Source: Thereva unica (Eukaryota; Arthropoda; Insecta; Diptera; Therevidae). Taken from it: DNA of 64,000 nt. This document shows, piece by piece, positions 45,595-55,915 of this stretch. How positions within the stretch are numbered: position 1 is the stretch's first letter; every line of letters begins with the position of its first letter. Under the pieces are notes generated by a model. That model saw nothing but the letters and a program-made list of their open reading frames with translations, was not told where the DNA came from and searched no databases. A program made the position numbers and the translations under genes. Location of the stretch: assembly GCA_949987705.1 (NCBI GenBank), contig OX465284.1, positions 68,867,470 to 68,931,469 of the forward strand. The letters are read 5' to 3'.

Positions 45595-45905
45595 TGGTGG
45601 AATGGTTGAGGGAGGGGGTCATTCCTTTTCAGGGTGATGCGGCTCAGGCGATGCCGGGAGGATGATGGGCGGAAGTCAAGGTTGCACAGACACAGGTAAG
45701 TGGTGAACCAACCGCGGTAAGCCCCGGCCACACACCCCACGACCCCTCCGGCGAGCTAGATAACTCCGTGTGGCCGGCGTAGGAGTTCCGGAAATTATTT
45801 TCCTTTCTTATGTATGGTGTTGGCTCCTTGGTCATGCTCTTCCGGGCTTGTGGCTAAGGGGGTAACACCTCGCATAAGTGGCGCCCGATAAATAGTCGCG
45901 CCATT
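45595..45905. other. GC-rich block with an LTR-primer-site-like end, inside the hAT
   Basis: This block contrasts sharply with its AT-rich surroundings. Near its right end ATAAGTGGCGCCCGA resembles the junction of an LTR and a lysine-tRNA primer-binding site. The hAT reading frame starts immediately after at about 45908. I could not find a matching second LTR or gag/pol sequence, so a truncated LTR insertion is only one possibility. Confidence 0.35.
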
Positions 45906-45907
45906 AT

Positions 45908-46733
45908 GCTGTTACAGTCTTAGATTGTTCTACTAGATGGAATACAATGGAGACTATGGTAGAAAGATTTGTAAGAATTAGCGGCCCAATAAAAAAAGCA
46001 TTATTGATTGAATTAAATTTGGGTAGTTGGTGGAACGACGACTATGTTGAGGTTGCTAAAATAATATTAGCAACATTAAAACCTCTCCGGATTACAATTG
46101 AAACTCTTAGCCGAGAAGATTCTACGCTATTATCTGCTGAAGGAGCTCTCAGGTTTTTGTTTACAACTTTGGAAAAATTAAACACTAATTTAAGTCGAGA
46201 CCTCCTTAAAGCAGTTAAGGAGGATATGTCTAAAGGGATTCTACTTTAGTATCTGTTATTAGGCTCCTACAGAATCCTGCTTGGGTGTCACAGAAAGAAA
46301 AGGATAGTTCTTTCGACATGGCACCAAGACAAGAGATTTATAAATTGGCTAAATCTATCATCTAGAATTTTTGAAACTAAAAACAGTGATAACGATAATA
46401 CTGAAGGAACTGATGAAACTGAAAATATTGAAGAATGTCCAGATCGAGAAGAAGAAGCAAGTCTACAGCAACAAATAAGTTTTGAAATTTCAAAAAGTTT
46501 AAAAGAATATGAAAGTTCGAATGCTGATAAATTTCAATCATTAACAAAGGAATTTAAAATATTTGAAGCCAATGGGAAGAGAACCTCAAATTTTCAGAAT
46601 CTTTTGGATGCACTTCTGACCATTAAACCAATTTCTACGCAAAATGAGCGAAATTTTTCTATTGCGACAGATTATGTTACCAAAAAAGAACAAGGATGGG
46701 AGATTCAACTTTGGATGCTCTGTGTTTCTTAAA
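45908..46733 (+). pseudogene. hAT transposase C-terminal half, broken
   Basis: The frame starts in the conserved LDCSTRWNTMETMVERFVRI region, continues with SGPIKKALLIELNLG and YVEVAKIILATLKPLRIT (to 46250), and after frame changes and stops ends with the dimerisation domain: KEFKIFEANGKRTS, LLDALLTIKPISTQNERNFS and YVTKKEQGWEIQLWMLCVS. The hallmark is P-[ST]-x-x-x-E-R-x-F-S. The N-terminal BED finger and first catalytic residues are not found. It lies within the TIR-bounded element at 42980. Confidence 0.8.
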
Positions 46734-47010
46734 ACATTATTTTAAATCACAAAAATGAAAAATTTATTATATTTTTATAAACCTTTTTATATATTTTTGT
46801 AAAACTTGAAGAATTTATTTTTACGTTACTATTTTTTATTTTGTTCTACAATAAAAAAATGAATTTCAGTTTATATTATAAAGTGCATTCGATTTTTGTT
46901 TTAATAAGTTATTTTCTCAAGAAATCTCGAGAAATCTCGAGAAAAATAATGTGTGTTTTCTTTTCTCGAGAAATTAAAAAGGGTGAGAAATGTGAAACAC
47001 TATGTACAAC

Positions 47011-48055
47011 GAAGCTGAAAATCAAAAGCATTGCAACCTTACGTTTACTCTGAATAGAGCTTGTATTAAAAGCGCCACTAACGATTCTATTCCACCAAAG
47101 ACCACAAGACCACAACTATAAAGAGCAGTTTACACCACATGATTTTGTCCAGGATTGGCACAAGATGAGTCCTGGGTTCGATATTCAGCAATTCACACCA
47201 CATGATTTTTCGTGTAAGTTCTGTGTCATGACAAACTCACATGATTTTTGGAAGATAGAATATTTTCTTTTTCTTATGATTAGTCATAAGGTATTCGTTT
47301 GCGACAACAGAAAGACATGGTTTTTTTGAGAAATTTTGTGTTTTTTTATTGAAGCAAACTGGTTCTGCAGGCGAGTCGTCAGTCGCTGAAAATGAGTCTT
47401 TAGGCGCATAATCCGTCTGCAGTGCAGACTCGGTCAGTGTGTTTGTTCATTTCCGGAGCTGCCACCATTGCCCGAGACTTGGAAAAGAAGAATTTGTAAC
47501 ACAATGGAGAAATCAATGCGGCAATTTCTAACGTAAAACGAAAGATACTAATTTTGATAATTATACGACTGAAGTTTTATTTATGGACGTTTTTCTATGA
47601 GCAAATCAGCTCGACACAAATAAAGGCCGTCTAGCGGGTGATGGCGTAAGTGAAAATAGTTCACAATAGACTAGAAATGGCGACTTTCCCTCTAGCGAAT
47701 TTCAATTGTAAGTGCTATCTACTCGTTTACAAGAGCAAGTGTAGTTGCTAGTACGCACGAGTAAAAAATAGTAAAAATTAGCAGAAAAGGAACGCAGCTA
47801 TTGATGTAATGACGCAACGACTCCAAGACCATCTGGCGTTGTTCCAAATCCGGCCCTGCATCTGCAGCATGCACCACGGAGCCTGTAGCAAAGCTAATTG
47901 CGGGGCGGAGAAAGAACACACCTGCCTAACTTAGGGCACGCGGAAAATCAGTACCCCCAATGGCAAAGACGGTAGGACAAAGAGTCCTAGACAAGCCAAG
48001 AAGGCCGGATCAGGAGCCTTGTGTAACCGATGGCAAAGTCAGAGGACTTACCACC
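47011..48055. other. No gene recognised
   Basis: A word CACCACATGATTTT occurs twice (about 47132, 47208), a local duplication. From about 47800 to 48055 the DNA is GC-richer and might be ORF1 of an RNase H-type LINE, but I cannot show it. Confidence 0.35.
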
Positions 48056-48063
48056 GGCTCAAG

Positions 48064-49276
48064 CAGGGACGGCGCTTGAGTTTTTTGCGCCCGGTGCACT
48101 ATGCCCTATTGCGCCCCATAAGTTGTTCATTCGCAGTGAAAGACAATGGAAAAAGACACAGTCACTCGCTTGATGGGAGCAACAATTTTCAAAATTTGTG
48201 GAAAATTTAGGATTGCAGCATAATAATGCGTGCAACATAAAAAAAAAGATTACATCGGCATGGGTCAATATCTAGGCCACAAAAATCTGATAAAAATGTC
48301 GTTTGCGGAGAAGAGAGTAAGAGAAGATGATGAGGAGTGGGCAGATTTTTTGAGCCCCTGAATTCTAATTTTTGACAGCTGCGTGGTTCTTGTTGTTTTT
48401 TGTAACCCTTTTGAAAGAAAAGGGGGGAAAAAGTAATGGTAGAAGGGAGAATTAAAACTAAAAACGACAACAACAAGCTAAAGCATTCTGTGGTATCGTT
48501 CGGTGGAAAAGTTTGCTCTTGTGTTGTGAAAACCCATGAGACTTTTCAATGAACCTCAAAAGGGTATGGACGATTACTGCCAATTTTTGTTGCTTGGCCC
48601 GTGTGCAACTGGGATTTTTAATTTACTAAACAGTATTATATAAATTGAAGAGAAATTCTCGCCGAAAGGTTAAACCTAGGTTCAATTCAGTTCTCCTACC
48701 TGGGTCAAGTTGGTCATTCACCTCAGGGGGTTGCGGATTGAGTTGTAATCGGGTTGAACGGTGACATTTGTTTTGTTTATTTACCTACCATCCGTGAAGT
48801 CAACTATCATCCTACGTTCCACAGGAATATTCAAAATTATTTCCTTGCGTCTGTTTAAAAAAAGCAACTCCATTTCAACCCAAAGGTGAACTGCACTCAA
48901 GATCATAGACGTTGGTCGAAAATTTCAACTCAACCTCGACTCAACGTTGTAAATAAATGAGAGATTTTTCTCTCACACTCTCCTTCACTTTGTGAGTAAA
49001 ATCTCTCGAGTAACATGTCTTCAATAAAATTTGATGAAAATCCTGAAGCTTAAATCTCTGGAAACTTTCTGCACGAGGAGAAGTATAATTCCCTCGATTT
49101 TTCTTGCATGAGAAAGTACAGGGGCAGAAATTAGGGAATTTTTTTGTAATTTGCGTCTGTGAGAATACATTACAATTTCTTTTTTCCAAGTTCAAATTAA
49201 AATTTTGAATTTGCGCCCTCCATAAATTGCGCCCGGTGCAAGTGCACCATTCCCACCTATGAAAGCGCCGCCCCTG
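48064..49276. mobile_element. 1.2-kb non-autonomous hAT
   Basis: Ends CAGGGACGGCGCTT and, in reverse complement, CAGGGGCGGCGCTT, flanked by a perfect 8-bp duplication GGCTCAAG (48056-48063 and 49277-49284). Both subterminal zones carry GCGCCCGGTGCA words. No transposase remains. CAGGGGCGG ends are typical of ZMYM1-like hAT elements, so the remnant at 29690 is a plausible relative of its helper (inference). Confidence 0.9.
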
Positions 49277-49574
49277 GGCTCAAGTAAACTAGTATATGAT
49301 TGATCGGAAATGCGGTGCTCCGCGCTGCCCTTTTAATTCACAATCGTGTCACTCTTCTCTGCATTACCAACTTTATTTCTAGAGATTTAGTGGCGATCTC
49401 GGTTGCGGTTCCCACCGCCAACGGATTCCAAGAAAACGTCCTTACGTCCGCCTAGTTTTTGGGGGATGTAGCAATAGTGCCACATTAAATTCTGTCGCAA
49501 GACGAACCGGCACTGCTCACCACTCCATCTGAGCGAGTACCATGTAAACGAAAAGGGGTGAGTGTCTTCTAGAA

Positions 49575-50525
49575 TTTCTTGCCGGATCTATGCGGGCCTG
49601 TCCCACAGGTGCAATAAAGACACTCATTGGATTGACCCCATCGCATATCTTCATATGGAAATCCGCAGCCCTAAGTGCCTTGAAACTCAGATCTCATCCA
49701 ACTGGCTCTAAACGGTCAAAGGACACATGGATATTCTTAACAATATCCCAAACATTTCCATTTGCCGCGTAACCGACCATGTTTAGTGAACTGCGGTTCC
49801 AAACGAAATTCAGAGCGATTGACCCGGATCGTTCTGCGTGGAAGGAGCTTAGTCTTCCTGGGAATCCAAAACATCTCCACTGGTTCACCGACGGGTCGAA
49901 GATGAAATTGGTAAGTGGCGCTCTGTTTTCCAGACTGAAATATATGCCATTGCGTCCTGGGCTAGGCTCAACCTTGAGAAAGGTCTGAAGGCGCCAACAT
50001 TAAAATCTTTTCTGACAGCCAAGCTGAGATCAAGGCACTCTCAACATGGAAGTTTTCTTTCAAAATAGTTGCTCTGCTGGGTCCCCGATGGGGAATGAGG
50101 CTACAGACAACCTCGCGAGGGAGGGGTCTGAGACGTTGGTCCAGGGCCCAGAACCCTTCTGTAGCATCTCTTGGTCTAACTCCAAGTCCTTGGTAGAGGA
50201 GTGGATTAAGGGACTGAACCTAGCCTAGTCTATCCTAGGTCTTAAACAGACTAAAGATCTTATAAGACCCTGTACCTTAACAGAGCGGACCTAAGGTTGC
50301 TGGTGGGTTATCTGACTGGCCATGTAGGACTGCGGTATCACCTCCACAACCTAGGACTGTCTCAGGAGACAGAATTGCTACTCTGCATGGAAGGCGACGA
50401 GACTTAAACTTAACTCACTCCTTAAAAAAGTTGTCTTGCCTTGTACACGAAGAGGAATTTGGAAAGATTCAAAGGGCATTATTTAAGAACTTACATTGAC
50501 TGAAGCAAACCTATCCGAACTAGTT
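49575..50525 (+). mobile_element. RNase H-bearing LINE, family A copy 3
   Basis: It begins in the RT thumb (GSMRACPTGAIKTLIGLTP, IFIWKSAALSALKL), followed by RNase H: HWFTDGSKMKLVSGA with the first catalytic Asp (about 49885), ETEIYAIASWARLN in a shifted frame, FSDSQAEIKAL, and GNEATDNLAREGSETLVQGP. The C-terminus LRLLVGYLTGHVGLRYH and CMEGDE (to 50400) is recognisable. It overlaps copies 1 and 2. Frameshifts make it inactive. Confidence 0.85.
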
Positions 50526-51439
50526 AAGCCGCCTTTTCCAAACCAAGTTTTCTTTTTTTGAAACAGCTACAGACTATAGAAAATAAAAGGTTGCCTCTCC
50601 CCAGCATTGATTCATTTCTAAAAATATATTGCAACAAAAATACCAAAAATGGAAGTGCAATCGACGTTTTTAAAATATACTCAAGAAAATAAAAACGAGA
50701 AAATGCGGACATTACAAAACACTTCGATTGCATCTGTCATTAACGGCCACAGTTAATCGGATTTAAAGGAAAAACATCATTATTACGAGAATTTCATTTG
50801 ATTTTTTTAATATTACAACTTAAAAAAAGGAAAATTTTCCCGGATATCGGGTTTCAATAAATGCCAGCTTAATGGACGCAATTTTATATAATAAACAACA
50901 AAGTACGGCCCAAGACGAGACGAGACAAGGTGAGACTAGTACATGTCTGAGCACCTAAGCTAGGTTATGTTTCAACTAGTCTGCAGAAACCACTTTGCAA
51001 TTACGTCGACAGGGATGCAGATAGGTGGGCAGTTTGTAGTTCAGACACACTTTGAGACGCGATTATCAAATTCTTTCCGCTGTAAAAATTGTGTTGATAA
51101 CAAAATGGAAGTAATTTGTTGGTTGATTGGAGGAAAAGGAAGTTTTAAAGTGTGCAATTGAAATCAGTTTTTTAATATGAATAAAAAAATTTGTTTTGAT
51201 GCAGTTTATGCAAGGAAAGTACAGAAAATATTAAGAAAATTTTTGTTGGGTTGGGAAATAGTAATTCCGATTACAGGCCAACCAATAAGAGTTTTAGGCA
51301 CATTTTAAGTTCTTTATTTAAGTAGCTTTAAAATTGCAAAAATTTGATATATACATATGTACTTGCGTGCTTTCTTCCTATTCTTTTTCTTTTAATATGA
51401 TGGACAAGTACCGCGGCAGCCATTTAGAGCCACTGTATT
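50526..51439. other. No gene recognised
   Basis: AT-rich sequence with short frames only. No element ends or known motifs seen. Confidence 0.4.
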
Positions 51440-51706
51440 CTTGGGGGGCGAACGGCTAACAAAGACCTCGGAAAGAGGTGGCACCCGATTTGTCACTTCT
51501 GTCAAGACCCGAGAAAAATCACTGCAGATGAACACCTAGCAGACCTGTTAGCAAGTCCTAATCCCACCTCCCCGCGGTGCCCCCTGGGGTACTTCTTCGG
51601 AAGGAGCTAACGGGAGACGGGCGAATGGCGAGCTCTCTGCGCCACAACACAGAGTTTTAAGTCGGTTGGGCTGAGGGTTAGCAACCCGCTCCCATACAAA
51701 AACGGC

Positions 51707-52365
51707 CTTTTTCATAATTGCATGGTTGCTTGCATGCATCCTTGCAAAAGAGCAACTGTCAGGTAAATCAGTTGCGCAATCTAGAAACTTTGCATTTTTG
51801 AATGAAAGCAATCAGCTGTCAGAATTATATGTCAAATTTGACGTTTTTTTTTAAAATGTTTTCCCTTCATTTTCTGAGTTTACCGCTGAAAAATAATACG
51901 AAAAAATGGATCGAGAAAATGTGATTAATGTTATTGTCAGTTTGTAGATAGATAACTCGGCGTCATTAGATCCGGTCCGAAAATTTGAAACTTCACAGCG
52001 AAAAAGAAGGATAAATGATGTCTTGTTTAGCTCGTTAATCTCTCGTTTAAAAGAAGTTTTATCCTTGGGGTGCTCCAAACCTCTTCTTCATTATTTTCGC
52101 TATAGAATACATAATAATTTCAATAATAATTTAAATTAAAATAAAACACCCTAATTATATCGAAAAAACTGAAAATCTTCTACCAAAATTTCACTTTTGA
52201 CACTTTTCTTCTTCTTTAATCAGATAAGCATGCGTACAAAAATAGTTGCAAGATTTGCGCAGACCTGTCAAGCAGGTTGCAGTTTTGAACAAATGATATT
52301 TGCACATTTGCTTTTTTGAATACCATGCAAATGATCGATTTGCGCAACCATGCAATTATGAAAAG
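51707..52365. mobile_element. 659-bp MITE with 3-bp GGC duplication
   Basis: Ends CTTTTTCATAATTGCATGG and, in reverse complement, CTTTTCATAATTGCATGG, flanked by GGC (51704-51706, 52366-52368). Removing the insert and one GGC restores a continuous RTE-like leader. Subterminal regions are rich in TTGC/GCAA words. Interior non-coding. Confidence 0.75.
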
Positions 52366-52366
52366 G

Positions 52367-53419
52367 GCCAACATCATTGCTACGAATCGGCAAACAATGC
52401 CTAGGAACCGAATGGGTAACACGACGACGACCTTTGCTTTTCGAACAAGGACACGAATCGGATCATGGAATGTGAGAACACTGCTTGCTGAGGGACGGCT
52501 GGATGAAGTCCTCAACGAGATGAATCGATATAAAATCAAGATCATGGGACTTAGCGAGACCAGATGGCCCGATGTGGGGGAACATATCTGCCCAAACGGT
52601 GAGTCCTTCTTATATTCTGGTAGAAACGAAACTGAAAGCCGTAGGAGTGGCGTTGGCGTAATACTCACCAAAGAAGCCAGGTCCAGCCTCATTAGCTAGT
52701 CACCAGTTTCTGAGAGGATTATTACCGTGCGCCTGCGTACCAGACTAAGAAATACTACGGTAGTCCAATGCTATGCTCCAACTGAAGACGCAGAAGATGA
52801 CATCAAGGACGAGTTCTATATACTGAATGAGGTTTTTCGCTCTATTCCAAGGGGAGACATCATTGTTTTAATGGGTGACTTAAACGCACAGATCGGCCGT
52901 GACAACACCGGCCTTGAACACACAATTGGAAACCAAGGCCTAAGCCAAGTTACCAATAACAATGGTGTGCTTTTCGTTGACTTTTGTAGTTCCCACCAAC
53001 TCATGGTAGGTGGAACTTACTTTTGTCGCAAAAAGATACACAAAGAGACCTGGGTATCGCCCGATGGTAGAACGAGAAATCAGATAGATCACGTGGCCGT
53101 CAGCCGCAGATGGAGAACTATTCTTGAGGATGTCAGGAGTTTCAGGGGAGCGGATACTGGAAGCGACCACCATTTGGTTGTAGCAACTATTCGCCTTGGC
53201 CACACCTTACGACGCGAAAACGAAAATCTAGCCAAACAGGCCCTCGACTGGAATCCGCAAGGCTCCCGTCGAGTAGGAAGACCTAGAACAACTTGGAGGA
53301 GAACCCTACTAGAAGAAGCCGCAACAACTGGGAGATCCTGGTCGGAGCTGAGAGCTGTCGTGCAAAACAGAGTCCGCTGGAGGGCAACTGTTTCCGCCCT
53401 ATGTCCCATGAGGGATTAA
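52367..53419 (+). pseudogene. RTE-like endonuclease fused to the C-terminal tail; one in-frame stop
   Basis: One frame runs the whole way with a single TAG at 52697-52699. Endonuclease motifs in order: IGSWNVRTLLAEG, KIMGLSETRW (catalytic Glu), SRRSGVGVIL, VVQCYAPTEDAEDD, VLMGDLNAQIGRDN, ETWVSPDGRTRNQIDHVAVS and GADTGSDHHLVVA (catalytic Asp-His). After IRLGHTLRREN the frame passes straight into the tail KQALDWNPQGSRRVGRPRT and WSELRAVVQNRVRWRATV before the stop. All RT motifs are missing, an internal deletion that kept the frame. Apart from the stop it looks unusually undamaged for this window. Confidence 0.85.
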
Positions 53420-53586
53420 AGGAGTTTAGATAGATAGATGGGTAGTACTCTGGACAACCCCTGCTTCACAATCACGACACGTCCAAAGTTAGGTTCCACG
53501 ATTAACGTAGACTGGAGAGCCTCGAACTTTTGTTGTTGAAAAGTTATTAGAATGGTGAATAGGTGGCAAATACGCAGCGCTCCTTC

Positions 53587-53893
53587 CAGGGCCGGACTAG
53601 ATGAAGTGCCGCACCCACGCCAATCGCAAGTCGCCGCTTCCTTAAGGCTAGCGTTTTTGGAAACTATCGATCGATCTCTAGATGTCGAATTGTTAATTGA
53701 CGATTTTGCTCAGAAAAAAGCTCGAAAAGTACTAATTTAAAAACCGTAGAATAGTATGTATTAAAAAAAATTAAATAAAAAAAATTTCATTCCAAAATAT
53801 TAAAAAAAAACAATTTTTTCACATTATTGCCGCCCCTAGTAATGTGCCGCCCTACGCCATGGCGTTGTTGGCGTAGGCGATAGTGCGGCCCTG
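53587..53893. mobile_element. 307-bp mini-hAT retaining the end of a transposase frame
   Basis: Ends CAGGGCCGGACTAG and, at the right, GTGCGGCCCTG, flanked by a perfect 8-bp duplication GCTCCTTC (53579-53586, 53894-53901). The plus strand from about 53636 to 53740 still reads LRLAFLETIDRSLDVELLID, DFAQKKARKVLI and stop, which resembles the last residues of ZMYM1-like hAT transposases. It is an internal-deletion derivative rather than a chance MITE. Confidence 0.88.
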
Positions 53894-54189
53894 GCTCCTT
53901 CCTTCCACAGCTGGAAAAACAATGCATCGTTTGTTTCCAACTGTAGATAAACATATTCGGCTTTAAAAATCATAAAAGGCCTGGCTCACTTAGGACTCCT
54001 GCAATGTCAAAAGATATCGCAGCTGTTGGAGCTTCAACAGAACTCTGCCTCCTAGAGATCCACAGAAACTCCAACACATGTCCAATCGAAGTGACCGCAG
54101 AAAAAACTGTAGGAGCATCGTCCCACTACTTTCGCTCTTACCTAGCCAAGGAGTCTTGCCCTGAAAACCAAGTCAGCCAAGGCTAAGTA
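53894..54189. other. Unassigned; host of the mini-hAT insertion
   Basis: A 60-codon plus frame (54004-54186) has no motif I recognise. Nothing else is supported. Confidence 0.35.
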
Positions 54190-54730
54190 AAAAATCCTTA
54201 CTAATATTATAAATGCGAAAGTAACTCTGTCTGTCTGTCTCTCTGTTACGCTTTCACGCCTAAACCACTGGACCTATTTTGATGAAATTTGCTATAGAGA
54301 TAGTTTAGACTTTGGTGAAGGACATAGGCTTTTTATCGAGAAAAAATGGTTGGAATAGGTTGTAAGGGGGGTTTTATTTCTTTGGTCAGATTTTCTTCAA
54401 ACTTGGTAAAAATACTCCTAACCATAAATAATGAAACTGATGTGTCAGGATTTTTCGAAATTCATCCCCTAAGAGGGTGTAATGGGGCTAACCTAAACCG
54501 CTAGAGCTAAAGGGCTGAAATTTTGACGGTGCATCCCTATAATGACGTGGACATCGACTTTTTTTGAAACTCATCACCTAAAGGGGGGGGGGGGTGCGGA
54601 AGGGGTTGAATAGGTTGTGTGGGGGAAGTTTTTCTTAAGTAAAATTTATTTCGAACTTTGTATAAATACTATGCCCTATAAATAATGAAACACGTGTTTT
54701 GGCATTTCTCGATATTCAAAATTTGTGGAG
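54190..54730 (+). repeat. Dispersed arthropod-type repeat with internal duplication
   Basis: It opens with ACTAATATTATAAATGCGAA, a (CTGT)n microsatellite and TTTCACGCCTAAACCACTGG, a leader I associate with widely dispersed arthropod repeats. Two diverged units follow: GGTTG(A)ATAGGTTGT ... ATAAATAATGAAAC at 54350-54475 and 54600-54720, about 255 bp apart. A G-run is at 54584-54593. The class is not settled. Confidence 0.5.
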
Positions 54731-55364
54731 CTCGAAATTCACTTTATTTAGTATTCGTTTGTGATGGCTTCATAATTTCTTGCACCCACGTAAATGGACG
54801 AACAAACTTAACGAACGTCAAATCCTAACAACTGAGCACAACTTTCAATAAAATATTGTTAAACATAATTTCTTAAACAAATTAGAAGAATTGCTGAATT
54901 TTGTTTGAATTTTTTGTTGTTACTAGCTAGAAGCCTTTTCGATTCGCTACCCAAATTTAAAAAAAATTGGTGCAATAACTTTTTTTCGCAGTTTTCGGCT
55001 ATTTTACAATGCAAAAATTCAAATTTCAAAAATCCACCTTAGGGTAAGTTAGCCTTCGTAAGAGATATTTAACAAGAAAGGTCAAAAAACAGCGAAGGCC
55101 GAGTCGATGCAGGATCCGGGCAGAGGTTGGCATGGCCTCCACGCCTCGCCTGCTACTTGATTTTAAAAATCACAGACGAAACTTCGGACTGACGTCTGTG
55201 CAACTCGTGAGCATAGGATCGAGAGCTTTGAATGCCAACATCTTGATAGGTATAAAGAATTATTAACGAAGTAGGTACACTTCGTTAGCCCAACCTCCTA
55301 ATTTTAACCTACCGGTTAAATACAATGTGCAATATGACATTGTTATTAATGGGCAATTACCGGG
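54731..55364. other. No gene recognised; possibly gypsy leader DNA near the right end
   Basis: AT-rich until about 55070, then GC-richer DNA leading into the gypsy reverse transcriptase. I looked for a protease DTG motif and did not find one. Confidence 0.35.
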
Positions 55365-55915
55365 ATACAAATGATTGGAGTCACAGTGCCGAATAGATAT
55401 CATATCCCGCACATTCACAATTTCTCTCTAAACCTTCACGGATGCTCGATATTTTCGAAGGTGAATTTGGTGCGTGCGTACCACAACATCCCCATTGCAA
55501 AAGAAGACGTGCATAAGATGGCCTTAATAACACCCTTTGGTCTGTTTGAGTTTACTCGCATGCCATTTGGGTTAAGAAATGCAGCCCAATCATTTCAAAG
55601 ATTTATGAAGGAAGCCACAAGGGACTTAGACTTCATTTATGTCTACCTAGACGATATACTTAAGCCTCAATGGCTGCAGCAGTTATGCTGATACGCCCAC
55701 TAGAGGATGCTAAATATAGTGTCACAATTGATGCTTCTGACTTTGCTATCGTAGCAATCGTACTACTGGAGCAATGTAACGGTCAAAGGTGGCAACCTTT
55801 AGCCTTCTATTCTAAGAAGTTGTCATCTGCTGGTCGAAATTATTCTGCATTCAATTGCGAACTACTCGCAATCTATGCAGCAATAACAGATTTCCGATAC
55901 TTTGTTCAAGGATGA
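55365..55915 (+). pseudogene. Ty3/gypsy reverse transcriptase and RNase H fragment
   Basis: RT: VTVPNRYHIPHIHNFSLNLH, FSKVNLVRAYHNIPIAKEDV (motif A with Asn where Asp is expected), TPFGLFEFTRMPFGLRNAAQ, and YVYLDDIL (active YxDD). A deletion then joins it to RNase H: YSVTIDASDFAIVAIVL, PLAFYSKKLS and YSAFNCELLAIYAAI. Protease, the connection region and integrase core are missing. The gypsy integrase end reappears at 58221, after an RTE-like element. Confidence 0.85.

Larger units (their letters stand above)
42980..47002 (+). mobile_element. 4.0-kb hAT transposon with 8-bp duplication and nested inserts
   Basis: Ends are TAGTGTTTC and its complement, with subterminal TCTCGAGAAATTCTCGAGA-type palindromes at both ends (42990-43075 and 46918-46975). 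A perfect 8-bp duplication TGTACAAC flanks it (42972-42979 and 47003-47010). The right third carries a broken hAT transposase gene. The left part is AT-rich and holds at least two nested MITEs (43244-43455, 43650-44131) and probably a foreign GC-rich block (about 45595-45905). Confidence 0.9.
51440..53440 (+). mobile_element. RTE-like retrotransposon family B, RT-less derivative
   Basis: The 5' region (51440-51706) is interrupted by a MITE (51707-52365). The coding part follows: APE endonuclease then directly the family's C-terminal tail, with no reverse transcriptase between. The 3' end is a short TAGA repeat (53427-53439), a usual RTE-type terminus. The tail matches 59600-59800 closely, which places both in one family. 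Confidence 0.85.

Noticed and set aside
45595..45905. Complete LTR retrotransposon inside the hAT
   Set aside because: A primer-site-like sequence is present, but no second LTR, polypurine tract or gag/pol sequence was found, so only an uncertain block is annotated.
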